NCBI RefSeq assembly: GCF_007754155.1
Contig: NZ_CP037423.1
Location: forward strand, 930,001-994,000
Direction of reading: 5' to 3'
From: Stieleria neptunia
Lineage (GTDB): Bacteria; Planctomycetota; Planctomycetia; Pirellulales; Pirellulaceae
DNA: 64,000 nucleotides
Every line of letters begins with the position of its first letter. The first letter of the stretch is position 1. Below, piece by piece: positions 1-8,220 of the stretch. The position numbers were made by a program, and so were the translations under genes. The notes beneath the pieces were generated by a model that did no database searches, had not been told where the DNA came from, and worked only from the letters and a program-made list of their open reading frames with translations.

Positions 1-2
1 TT

Positions 3-3000
3 GACAGAAATCCTCCAGCTGATCGATTTGAAGAGTCGCTGGACGACAGCTCAAAGAATCACAAACGAGATGGCAAGAAAATATCGGACCTAGAGTTATT
101 CCGCTGGGTCCTCAACGCTGTGCGCAAACGAGAAGGTGCCAGAGACGAGGAGATCGAACTAAGCAAGCGAAAAGTTTGGCATCTTCTTGGCCGATTCAGG
201 ATGCAAGAAAACGAAAACCATGAGCTACAAACTGCTAAGCTAAATCAATTCTTGATCCACCACGTTGAATTCGCAGAAGATGTTGACGCAAAACGACGTG
301 AACTGTGCGGCGTGCTTCTAGATGCAGCGTCACAAGGTCCACAAGAGCTAAGTGCGGAATCACTTCTTCGGCGAGCAAGCATTCCGCTCTATTCCTTCCG
401 AGATTGGGACAGGCTTCACACGAGGTTGAGCAAGCGTCTCACGGAGCAACTGAAAAAGGAAGGATACACAAGAGAATTGGACGTTCGCAAGCAAACGCCC
501 AGCCTCCGAAACGAAATTTTTGTTACCGGCGATAGCGGACAAGGGAAAACCTGGTGGTTGGCGCGAGCTGCCAGCAATATGGCCGAGTCGGGAGCACTTG
601 TCGTTTGGGTTCCTGCAGCCCGCGGCGGCAAGGATGTTGAGGCGTATGTCGTTCATGAGGTTTGGAATTATGGTCTACAACGTGACGCACCAATAGGTTT
701 AGAGAGACTGGCAAACCGGAAGGAGCAAACACAGCCAGACGCTCCTTCGCCATGGTTAATCGTATGCATTGACGATATCAAATCAATCGCCGAAGCAAAC
801 TCGCTGCTTTATCTCGATTGGGACAGATGGGGAATACAGCTGCGAATGACAGCGCCTCTTAAGCTTGCAACTGACCTTTCCCTAACACAGCTCCAGCCAA
901 TCGTAACCGTCCCAAACTTTAGCTATTCCGAGCTTCGTGACTACTTGACGGAACGCGGGGTGGGTTGGACGACGGTACCTAGTGATGTGCGGGAATTAAT
1001 TCGACGGCCGGTATTGTCGAAGATATTCGTCAATATTGCCTGCACCGAGGCGGAATTCAGGCCACGAAACGAATACGACCTCGTGGAAGCGGCATGGCAA
1101 CGTGTCTCAAGCCCAATCGCGCAGGCGTTGCTAACGAGGACAGCGGGAAGACTATACAAGGATACGCAGGAGTATCCATGGCAACTGAGATCCGTGTTGG
1201 AATCCGGGTTTGCGCCCGGACTGGTCGAGCAATTGATCACAGAAGGGTGGCTGAAGTACACCGACTCAACCCATATTGCGTTCTGGCATCCACGGTTCCT
1301 TTGCTGGGCATACGCTACCTATCTTTTCCAAGAATTCCGCAATAGGAAGCTTTCGATTGACGAGCTGATCGAGGAAACTCGAGCATGCGTGCAAGGCAAC
1401 CGTCAAACGCGGCAATTATCACTAGGTTACGTACCCATGGACCTGCTCTGGCAAATGTCAGGAGCTGAGAAGAACAGCGATTGCTGGAAACTAGTCGAGG
1501 CGTTGGAAACCTCTAATGGACTAGGCCACGACGGCGAAACGTTGTACCGGCATCTGCTTGCGAGTCTAGGAGAACGCGCAATCAATCCAATCGTTCGGCG
1601 AGTGCAAAACATTGAACATCTTCAGCACAGCGCGATCCCGAGCCGTGCGGCCGAGGCTTTATCAATCATTGGACGCAATCATCCTGAACTGATTGCTGAC
1701 ACTGCGCGCGACTGCCTTCAATCTGGCAATGAAGCCATGATCGAATTGGGGCTGCAGCTTGCAGTGCACTTTCCGTCGTCTGCCAATGTAGGCCGGATCT
1801 GGACCGTCTATTGTTCACGCATCTTGGCCAGAAAGGAGAACGCAACCGACTACTCGGCGCAAGAACGAGCGTGCTCGGCGTTTGAAGCTGTCGTCGCAAA
1901 CGACCTTGAATGGCTGAGAACGCAGTTGCACGAGTCCGATCCCAACGACGAGTGTTTTAGGTTTCTCGTATTTGCACTCGGCAACTTAGATTTGTCGGCG
2001 GCAGCTGAGGTATGGGATGCAACCAAAGAACGGTTGCTAAGCGAGATATTGCCATCTGATCGACGGTGCATGATTGGATGCATTACGAGCCACGACGATG
2101 CCACCGGATTTCCGATTCTACAGCAATGGGCGGATGTGGAGGAAGACTTCGTTGGCGTGACGGCCCTGCAAGCTCTCGCACATCGTGATCCTTCTAAGGC
2201 TCTGGAGGCCCTAGGTCGCGTTCCGCTTCGACAACTTGCCCTCTACGCGGGTTCCATCGGGCAATCGCTGTTTGCCGAGATACCCGACCAGACTTGCACG
2301 GATGTGCTCACTCTAATCACGAATGGCATGTCGGAGAAAACGACCTACATAAGACTCGCAGCTTCGCAAGGTGACCGCATCTCCTCTCAGGTAGCAGAAG
2401 CCGTTTTAGATCTACTTGACACATCGCTTGGAGAATATCTCGAATCAGATAAATCGCGGAATGCCAGCACACCTTGGCGTGAAATGGACATGGTAGACAA
2501 GCTTCACGGTCGCGTCATTCTAGAAGCTCTACGTAAACGACGAGGCACCAGCCTTGAAACCAGACTACTGGCGTTCTCCGAACCTCGTGTAAATCGAGAC
2601 TCGGAGTTTGTTGACTGCCAATTTGAGCTGGCAACAAGCTTGCTGAGGCGAATTGCCGGCACTGGCTTTACCAAGCTGGTGAACGCGATGATTTCTTCGC
2701 CATGTCGACACACACGACTGAAAGGATGTGAACTCGCTATCGTGAGGCCTGACGCTACAACTCGAGAAGCCTTGGCTGCAGAGTCTATTAGTGACGTAAT
2801 GTGGGACACTGGATCCAGTGATACCAATCTAACTCAGATGCGGTCTATCGATAGTCTCGCGGCCATCGGCGAAGACGCGGCAGTGGTAAACGGGATACTT
2901 AAATGGGGACTCAGAGTTTCACCATACATTGGTGATTTTCGGGCACGCCAAGAACCGATGTCCGATCAAGACATTGCAGCAGCTGTTAAGGTTTTCCAGG

Positions 3001-3503
3001 AAGCAGATGCCCCTTCCTTTACGAATGCAATACTGGCAATCGGACAAAGCGGCAGGCAAGAGTATCGAGAGAGGATTGAAGACACCCTCCTAAAGTGCAG
3101 TCCTGACGATGAACTTAGCCAATACTGCTTGTTAGCACTGGAGAACCTTCCGGGCGACTGCAATCGGACGCTTGGCAGACTTGTCGAACAGTTTCATTCT
3201 GGTCATTTCAAGTACGCGGTGTTGAAGGCGTTATCACGATGTAAGCTTCCAGGCGAGACCTTATTGCAACTACTACCCGACGATGGTCAGCTCGATGAGA
3301 TGGATCAGCGACTCGTCAGGTACCTCGTGTCCAAGGGGGTCCCTCGGGCCAAGATTGAAATCCATATTGAAAATCTGGTCAGCAGCAGTGGTAGCACGAT
3401 GCACGACATTGTCGCTCTCCTTGATCCCTCGGAACACAGGCATCAAGAATTGCTTTGGGAGAGAATGCTCGACCACGACCAAACGGTTCACCACGTTGGC
3501 TAA
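3..3503 (+). CDS. STAND-like P-loop NTPase with HEAT-like repeats (5' partial)
   Basis: The frame is open from the first bases of the window, so the true start lies outside; a GTG at 120 is only an internal candidate. Counting from that GTG, a Walker A motif GDSGQGKT lies at residues 137-144 and a Walker B-like WLIVCIDD at about 212-219. A winged-helix-like stretch follows, then about 700 residues of alpha-helical, HEAT/Armadillo-like repeats. This order (NTPase then repeat sensor) is that of STAND ATPases, many of which act in bacterial immunity or signalling; a defence role here is inference. Base composition is AT-richer than the phage late genes. The frame stops at a TAA (3501-3503), but the same frame reopens at once and continues with more repeats (3504-4172), so the protein looks interrupted. 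Confidence 0.7.
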   Translation, partial: DRNPPADRFEESLDDSSKNHKRDGKKISDLELFRWVLNAVRKREGARDEEIELSKRKVWHLLGRFRMQENENHELQTAKLNQFLIHHVEFAEDVDAKRRELCGVLLDAASQGPQELSAESLLRRASIPLYSFRDWDRLHTRLSKRLTEQLKKEGYTRELDVRKQTPSLRNEIFVTGDSGQGKTWWLARAASNMAESGALVVWVPAARGGKDVEAYVVHEVWNYGLQRDAPIGLERLANRKEQTQPDAPSPWLIVCIDDIKSIAEANSLLYLDWDRWGIQLRMTAPLKLATDLSLTQLQPIVTVPNFSYSELRDYLTERGVGWTTVPSDVRELIRRPVLSKIFVNIACTEAEFRPRNEYDLVEAAWQRVSSPIAQALLTRTAGRLYKDTQEYPWQLRSVLESGFAPGLVEQLITEGWLKYTDSTHIAFWHPRFLCWAYATYLFQEFRNRKLSIDELIEETRACVQGNRQTRQLSLGYVPMDLLWQMSGAEKNSDCWKLVEALETSNGLGHDGETLYRHLLASLGERAINPIVRRVQNIEHLQHSAIPSRAAEALSIIGRNHPELIADTARDCLQSGNEAMIELGLQLAVHFPSSANVGRIWTVYCSRILARKENATDYSAQERACSAFEAVVANDLEWLRTQLHESDPNDECFRFLVFALGNLDLSAAAEVWDATKERLLSEILPSDRRCMIGCITSHDDATGFPILQQWADVEEDFVGVTALQALAHRDPSKALEALGRVPLRQLALYAGSIGQSLFAEIPDQTCTDVLTLITNGMSEKTTYIRLAASQGDRISSQVAEAVLDLLDTSLGEYLESDKSRNASTPWREMDMVDKLHGRVILEALRKRRGTSLETRLLAFSEPRVNRDSEFVDCQFELATSLLRRIAGTGFTKLVNAMISSPCRHTRLKGCELAIVRPDATTREALAAESISDVMWDTGSSDTNLTQMRSIDSLAAIGEDAAVVNGILKWGLRVSPYIGDFRARQEPMSDQDIAAAVKVFQEADAPSFTNAILAIGQSGRQEYRERIEDTLLKCSPDDELSQYCLLALENLPGDCNRTLGRLVEQFHSGHFKYAVLKALSRCKLPGETLLQLLPDDGQLDEMDQRLVRYLVSKGVPRAKIEIHIENLVSSSGSTMHDIVALLDPSEHRHQELLWERMLDHDQTVHHVG

Positions 3504-4172
3504 AGGGCGCAGGCGATTAGGATGCTGGGCACGACGGCACCCGACGCTGCTTTCGAAATTGGAATTAGCACACTCGGTTCTGATCGCCGTGATCGCAATT
3601 CAATTTCCCTGGTGCTTCTCGATCTTGATCCGAGCAGAGCAGTCGCAGAGCTTATCGCTGTCGCGTGCTCGACATACGAGAAGACGATTTCTAGCGAGAT
3701 CGCACGCGCCTTTCGAGAAAAAGCCGACCCAAGCATGCTGAGTGAAGAACTTGGAAAAGCCCTACATTCGAGCGACAGTAAACGGCGACGAGTTGCTTCC
3801 TTTTTGGCGTCGTTTTGCGGGAGCGGAATTTGCGATGAACAGCTTCGATCCATAGCCTTCAGTGACCGCAACTGGACGGTATGTGCCGAAGCGCAGGCCG
3901 CAATCCGAAGTCGTCAACGAGAATCCGAGGCGATTGAGCTGTGTGTAACAGTTGCAAATCTGCAGCCGTGTGAAGTCTGGGGGACGATCGACTGCATACT
4001 TGGACTCACAGACCCCGGCGTGTTGACGCTACCAAACGACCCTATTGGTTTTGTTGCTGTGCTCTCGGAACAGCCGTATGCTGTAAGAAGGCGCACCTAC
4101 GAATCAATAAGAAAACTGAAAAAGAAGGTCAACGACGATATGAAGTCATTGGCTGGGAAGTGGAAGGACTAG
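3504..4172 (+). pseudogene. C-terminal HEAT-like part of the preceding NTPase, separated by an in-frame TAA
   Basis: This segment is in exactly the same frame as the NTPase gene and starts right after its TAA. The residues bridging the stop (…TVHHVG-stop-RAQAIRML…) read as one continuous helical repeat. The first ATG is at 3522, giving 216 aa if translated alone. The chain is alpha-helical with HEAT-like leucine/alanine spacing and a Lys-rich end. No clear Shine-Dalgarno precedes 3522. One CAA-to-TAA change would explain the split. The alternatives are a genuine two-gene arrangement or a sequencing error. If the split is real, the upstream gene loses roughly its last 220 residues. Confidence 0.6.
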
Positions 4173-4458
4173 GCACAACGTTTCGGCCCGGTGTCGACAC
4201 GAGACATCTCGTTGCTATCTTGGCGGATCAAGCAAACGGTCTCCATTGCGCCGAGCCAGAGTTTTTGTTGGTAGCCGACTCATTTACTCGCACCGAAGGC
4301 CGACACCGGTCCACTTCCAGGTTCACCTGCTTCTATGGGATTTGCTCCAAACGACTGCTGTTCAACAGATGTAATTGCTAGGCCGTTATGTCTACCAAAA
4401 TCCCTCTCCGCTTGCTGACGCGGAGGGGGCGTGGTGGGGTCTGTAGGATTCGGGAGAT
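4173..4458. other. Intergenic region before the phage late genes
   Basis: I see no convincing gene in these 286 bases. The stretch separates the AT-richer NTPase locus from the GC-rich late operon and contains the hairpin at 4402-4429. A search by eye for a second copy of the tRNA-Leu 3' end, which would mark the left attachment site, found nothing here. Confidence 0.5.
4402..4429 (+). terminator. GC-rich hairpin, possible terminator
   Basis: CCCTCTCCGC and GCGGAGGGGG form a 10-bp stem with one G-T pair and an 8-nt loop. No T run follows on either strand, so termination is uncertain; it could be a dispersed repeat. Confidence 0.3.
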
Positions 4459-5154
4459 GTGGACTTTGGTAAGCCTCTCTCTTTGAATCTTCAGGCCAAT
4501 CTTATGCGTCGGGCTCTCTGCGGTGTCCTGCTTGTCGTTGTCTTCCTCTGTGCCGTCGGGTTCTCCGATGGGCCGATCAGGCGACTGCTGTTTCGTAACG
4601 CGTCTGTTTCACGGCAGGTCGAACGGAATGTTTGTACCGGACCGAATTGTGCGAATACCCCGGCGGCACAATTGACGGAAACGTCGCCGTGGGTTGTCGG
4701 CGAGTCGGTGTCCGCGATCGCGGGTCCCGTGGTGTTTGCTCCGCCATCGCCGCCGGTGGTTTCGCGGAATCGAACGGTGGCGTTTGCAGCGCCGCCGGCG
4801 GGCTCGATGCCGTTTGATGCGGCGGAGAATTTGATCGAGACCGAAGCGTCGGACGGATTTCGGCGGGCGGTGATCAAGGCGTCTCGGGAGGCCCGACGGA
4901 GCGGGATGATCACGGTGCGTGACGCCGCGTTGCTTCGCGTCGCTTTGATTTCTCCGTCGTTTCGGCAGGCCGCCGAGGATCTGGCGGTCACGCAGATGGC
5001 GTTCTCCGGGGATCCCGCGGTGGACGAGCTGCCTCGCAAGACCAGCGGTGAGATCGATCGCACCGCGATCGACTGGGAAGGCTTTGGGGCGTTCATGAAG
5101 GTGTTCATCCCGCTGCTGGTCGAGTTGTTGATCGCCGTCGGCGTCGGAGCGTGA
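4459..5154 (+). CDS. Phage late membrane protein, unknown function
   Basis: The protein has 231 aa from a GTG at 4459, or 216 aa from the ATG at 4504, which puts a strongly hydrophobic segment (MRRALCGVLLVVVFLCAVG) at the N-terminus; I find the ATG more likely. A Pro/Ala/Val-rich middle follows, then a helical region and a second hydrophobic stretch at the extreme C-terminus. It is therefore probably an inner-membrane protein with one or two membrane segments. Its stop overlaps the start of the protease gene, so the two are translationally coupled. Position at the head of the late operon and this topology allow a holin-like or envelope role, but no family is recognised. Confidence 0.6.
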   Translation: MDFGKPLSLNLQANLMRRALCGVLLVVVFLCAVGFSDGPIRRLLFRNASVSRQVERNVCTGPNCANTPAAQLTETSPWVVGESVSAIAGPVVFAPPSPPVVSRNRTVAFAAPPAGSMPFDAAENLIETEASDGFRRAVIKASREARRSGMITVRDAALLRVALISPSFRQAAEDLAVTQMAFSGDPAVDELPRKTSGEIDRTAIDWEGFGAFMKVFIPLLVELLIAVGVGA

Positions 5155-6065
5155 TGATGACAGAGACGCTCACTCTACCCGCCGACGTCGATCAGGCGTC
5201 GTATTCCAACGAACCGCTCGGTCCGTCCAGCCAGGGTTGCTGCAAGGTCAGCAACGGGAACGTTTGCGGCTCGGGATCCCTGGTCGGTGTTCGCAACGGC
5301 CGATCACTGATTCTGACCAATGCCCACGTCGCCGGCACGAAGCTGGGAAAGTCGATGCGGTGCACGTTTCCGCACGCCAATAACAAGACCGTGACCGCCA
5401 CCGTGATCATGGCGGCTTACTCGGACCGGATCATGATGGATTGGGCCGTGCTGGAAGCGGATCGCAAGCTGGATCTGCCGCACGTCAAACTGCAGAACCA
5501 GGTCCCCGAAGGCGAACACTACACCGGCGGGTACCCACGCTGTCGCGGACCGTATTACCAGCGGCTCAACACGACGCGGATTACGCACAACGGAACCGTG
5601 TGGCGCTGGCAACCGATCAGCATCGGCGGACAGTCGGGAAGCGGTGTCCACAGCGCCCGCGACAACCTGCAGTACGGATTGCTGACCTGGTCGTGGGGCG
5701 GTGATGGTGCCGGACAGACGATGCGCTCTGTTTGGCTGCAGTATGCCAACCGCGCGGCCGTCGGATTCCCGCGACCGCTTGATCTGGTCGAGCTGAGTGA
5801 TCGTGCCGAGGATCTGGAGGAAGGGTTCTTTCAGCAGACGAATATCACGACGCTGCCGATTTGGGATCACTTGGATGACGGCGGTGACGATGATCAGCCG
5901 GAGGATCCGGAGCCGAATCCGGAGTTGGCGGAGTTCATGATCCGGCAACTCGGTGAGTGGCAGGCGGAGGTTTCGAATGCGATGGAAAGGGTTCGGAAGT
6001 TCTTGCCGGAGGGTGATGGGGACGACGGTGGTGGGAACGATACTGGGCCGTTGTTTGGATTGTAG
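5151..6065 (+). CDS. Trypsin-like (chymotrypsin-fold) serine protease
   Basis: All three catalytic positions are visible: His in TNAHVAG, Asp in MMDWAVLE and Ser in GGQSGSGVHS, the spacing and glycine context of chymotrypsin-fold peptidases. The protein is 304 aa; the protease domain ends near residue 220, and the rest is an acidic, Gly/Asp-rich tail with a short helix. The start is GTG 5151 or one of the two following ATGs (5154, 5157); all overlap the preceding stop. There is no signal peptide, so it acts in the cytosol or on the virion unless released with a membrane partner. It is not the prohead protease, which is encoded at 20105. Roles in envelope attack at lysis or host-protein cleavage are inference. 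Confidence 0.75.
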   Translation: MMMTETLTLPADVDQASYSNEPLGPSSQGCCKVSNGNVCGSGSLVGVRNGRSLILTNAHVAGTKLGKSMRCTFPHANNKTVTATVIMAAYSDRIMMDWAVLEADRKLDLPHVKLQNQVPEGEHYTGGYPRCRGPYYQRLNTTRITHNGTVWRWQPISIGGQSGSGVHSARDNLQYGLLTWSWGGDGAGQTMRSVWLQYANRAAVGFPRPLDLVELSDRAEDLEEGFFQQTNITTLPIWDHLDDGGDDDQPEDPEPNPELAEFMIRQLGEWQAEVSNAMERVRKFLPEGDGDDGGGNDTGPLFGL

Positions 6066-6078
6066 ATGTTAGCGGCGT

Positions 6079-6134
6079 GTGGGATAGGCTTCTAGCCTGT
6101 CATTCGGATTTGACAGGCTGGAAGCCTATCCCAC
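6079..6134. repeat. Dispersed palindromic repeat A (copy 1)
   Basis: The arms are GTGGGATAGGCTTCTAGCC and its near-complement GGCTGGAAGCCTATCCCAC around a short spacer. Other copies lie at 21902 (half), 23779, 26408, 36371 and 49918. The last lies in host DNA, so this is a genomic REP-like family that has entered the prophage. Confidence 0.85.
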
Positions 6135-6216
6135 TGTTTGCAGACACTCGCCACTGGCTTACGCCACGTGCTGGGATGGGCGAGTGGCGGGTGGATGGAT
6201 CGGAGATTCACTGTTC

Positions 6217-6257
6217 GACCTCCCCTCGCTTCGCTCGACCCTCCTGCCAGGAGGGTG
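6217..6257. repeat. Dispersed repeat B (copy 1)
   Basis: A 41-bp element contains ACCTCCCCTCGCTTCGCTCG and then a hairpin CCCTCCTGCCAGGAGGG. Near-identical copies are at 21350-21390 (prophage) and 63446-63486 (host). Confidence 0.8.
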
Positions 6258-6295
6258 GCTTACTTAATACGACGAATGCTGCAGGGGGCAGAACA

Positions 6296-6568
6296 ATGAT
6301 CAGCGAAAATGAACCACCCACTGGCTGGCATTGGGTTGCGGTCACGCTGGCCGGGGCGGTCGCCGTGCTGTGGCGTGTCATCGTGTCGTTCGTCAAATCC
6401 GATATGCAGAAGACTCAACGCGAGCATTCATCCGCAATCGCGGAACTGAAGTCCAGCAACGCCGAATTGAGAACTCGATCCGATGCCTGCGAAGAAGATC
6501 GTGCCAACATTCGCGTCGAACTGGCGACGGTGAAAACGGAGTTGGACATCATCAAGTCGCGAGAGTGA
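6296..6568 (+). CDS. Small single-TM coiled-coil protein, possible lysis/holin-like
   Basis: The open frame extends further upstream, but the ATG at 6296 has a G-rich ribosome site (GGGGGCAG) 5-10 bases before it and starts downstream of repeats A and B. The 90-aa product has one membrane segment at about residues 12-30 (WVAVTLAGAVAVLWRVIVSF) followed by a charged coiled coil to the end. This N-in TM plus coiled-coil design is common for small phage membrane proteins, including holin/spanin-like ones, but no specific family is recognised. It is closely followed by the gene at 6573. Confidence 0.6.
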   Translation: MISENEPPTGWHWVAVTLAGAVAVLWRVIVSFVKSDMQKTQREHSSAIAELKSSNAELRTRSDACEEDRANIRVELATVKTELDIIKSRE

Positions 6569-6572
6569 AGGG

Positions 6573-7133
6573 ATGAGCAAATCACTGAAAACCGCGATCC
6601 AATCGGTTCCCGATTGGCGGTCCATGACGCCGGCGGATCTGCTGGCGGCGCTGAACGCGGTGAAGCACGAAAAGAAACCCGAGAGCGATCGTCGTTGGTC
6701 GATCGCCGGAATCTCGCGGGTGTTTGGGGCGGAGGTCGGTGAAGCGGTCTACCAGGCAATCCTGGCGGCGGGACTGACCGGCAACGCGGCCAGGTTCGCT
6801 GCGCTGGGACTGGACGCGACCGATCCGCAGTGGCTGGCGATGGCGGACCAATTGATCGCCGCGCCGGAATTGGCAAAGCTCCCGGACGCGACGAAGCAGC
6901 AGCTGAAATGGATCGGCCACACGGAAAGCCGATTGTGGAGCGATCCGATCACGCGCGACGACGTGCAAACCGCACAAGCTGATTTGATTGCCGCCGAAGC
7001 CCGTTACGCGGCCTACGCATCGATCGTCGCCAGGGCAAACGCGGCAGTTGGCGTTGCCGAACTGGCCCTGAAGGCGAACGCGACTCCGGCCAAGATTAGG
7101 TCCGACGCGGAGGCCGCTTGGAATGCCGTTTGA
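6573..7133 (+). CDS. Phage hypothetical protein, Ala-rich
   Basis: The 186-aa protein starts 4 bases after the preceding gene with a ribosome site (GAGTGAAGGG) just upstream. It is alanine-rich and helical, with a possible C-terminal coiled coil (residues about 130-180), and has no signal peptide or TM segment. Its stop overlaps the next gene by 11 bases, so it belongs to the late operon. I do not recognise the family; a structural role is likely from position only. Confidence 0.6.
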   Translation: MSKSLKTAIQSVPDWRSMTPADLLAALNAVKHEKKPESDRRWSIAGISRVFGAEVGEAVYQAILAAGLTGNAARFAALGLDATDPQWLAMADQLIAAPELAKLPDATKQQLKWIGHTESRLWSDPITRDDVQTAQADLIAAEARYAAYASIVARANAAVGVAELALKANATPAKIRSDAEAAWNAV

Positions 7134-8220
7134 GGCAAAAATCAACTTTCGAGAAACGGCCGGCCACGCGACCGATGACGCCGGCGAAACGTTTTGCTTG
7201 GGTTCCGATTACTTGTCGATCGATGCCTATCCCGTTTCGCGCGCCGGGCTGACGTTCGGTCACGAGGACAGCGGCGGAGTCTACACCACGACGCGACAGG
7301 GTTCCGACCTGGCAAGCCCGTACAACGCCGATCCGAACACGGCCGGCAGTGTGCGCTACAACTCGGGGAATTTCTTCGATTCGTTTCGACTGGACCTGCC
7401 CCACGCGGGTGTGTTCGCGATTCGCATCATTGCTGCCCGCCCCGACCTCGCATTCACCGACGGCTATTTCCGCCTGTACGACGGCGAGACGCTGGTGTAC
7501 TCCGTGCCGACGACACTGGCGAACCACACGGTCGGCAACGTCACCGACCTGATGGGCCGGGAAGTGCATCATGCGACTGCGTCGGCAGCCGGCGGATTTA
7601 ACGGATCGGTCTATGTTCACGACTTTGCCTCGACCACGATGCGATTGGTGGCGACCACGGACGACTACCTGTCCTACGTCGAGGTGATCGAGCAGGCGTA
7701 TCGCCCGGCCATCAAGGTGGGGCCTCCCGACGCCAACCGCAACGACTTTGGCGGCGACGTCGGTTACCGGTTCACTCCGGCGCGTGACATCACCGTAACA
7801 CATCTGGGACGGCCGACCGATGCAGTCGCTGGGATGTCGCAGAATCACAACATCATGGTCTGGCGCGACAGCGACTTGGCGCAGGTCGCCTCTTGCACCG
7901 TGACACCCGCCAGCACGCTGTTGAATGGACACTACATCGAGCCCTGCCCGCCGGTGACGTTGACGGCCGGCACCGCGTACCGGGTGTCCAGCTCGGAATT
8001 CGTGGGCGGCGACAAATGGATCAACGACTACGCCGTAGCCGATTATGACACGTCGATGCTGTCGATCACCGGGCGGTGCTACACGGTCACCCAAGGGAGT
8101 TTCCCGAGTGTTGGCGGAGGCGTGCCCGGCTGGGGCTACGTTCACCAGAATTTGTATGAAACGATCGGCGACAGCAGTGCGCCCTCGCCGTTACTGAACA
8201 TGGTGAGGCAGCACGGATGA
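7123..8220 (+). CDS. Virion-associated fibre-like protein with DUF4082-like domain
   Basis: The 365-aa protein is beta-rich (many Gly, Thr, Val, Tyr) and has no signal peptide. The C-terminal half, from about residue 205 (GGDVGYRFTPARDITVTHLG onward, through HNIMVW, PPVTLTAGTAYRVSS), resembles the DUF4082 beta-sandwich, known from secreted and carbohydrate-active proteins. The N-terminal half also looks beta-sandwich-like. It overlaps both neighbours by a few bases. Receptor binding or virion decoration is the likely job. The position upstream of terminase, rather than after the tail genes, is unusual. Confidence 0.6.
   Translation: MPFEAKINFRETAGHATDDAGETFCLGSDYLSIDAYPVSRAGLTFGHEDSGGVYTTTRQGSDLASPYNADPNTAGSVRYNSGNFFDSFRLDLPHAGVFAIRIIAARPDLAFTDGYFRLYDGETLVYSVPTTLANHTVGNVTDLMGREVHHATASAAGGFNGSVYVHDFASTTMRLVATTDDYLSYVEVIEQAYRPAIKVGPPDANRNDFGGDVGYRFTPARDITVTHLGRPTDAVAGMSQNHNIMVWRDSDLAQVASCTVTPASTLLNGHYIEPCPPVTLTAGTAYRVSSSEFVGGDKWINDYAVADYDTSMLSITGRCYTVTQGSFPSVGGGVPGWGYVHQNLYETIGDSSAPSPLLNMVRQHG

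Noticed and set aside
4160..4381. 73-aa rightward frame after the NTPase
   Set aside because: No ribosome site, unnatural composition and overlap with the preceding stop region.
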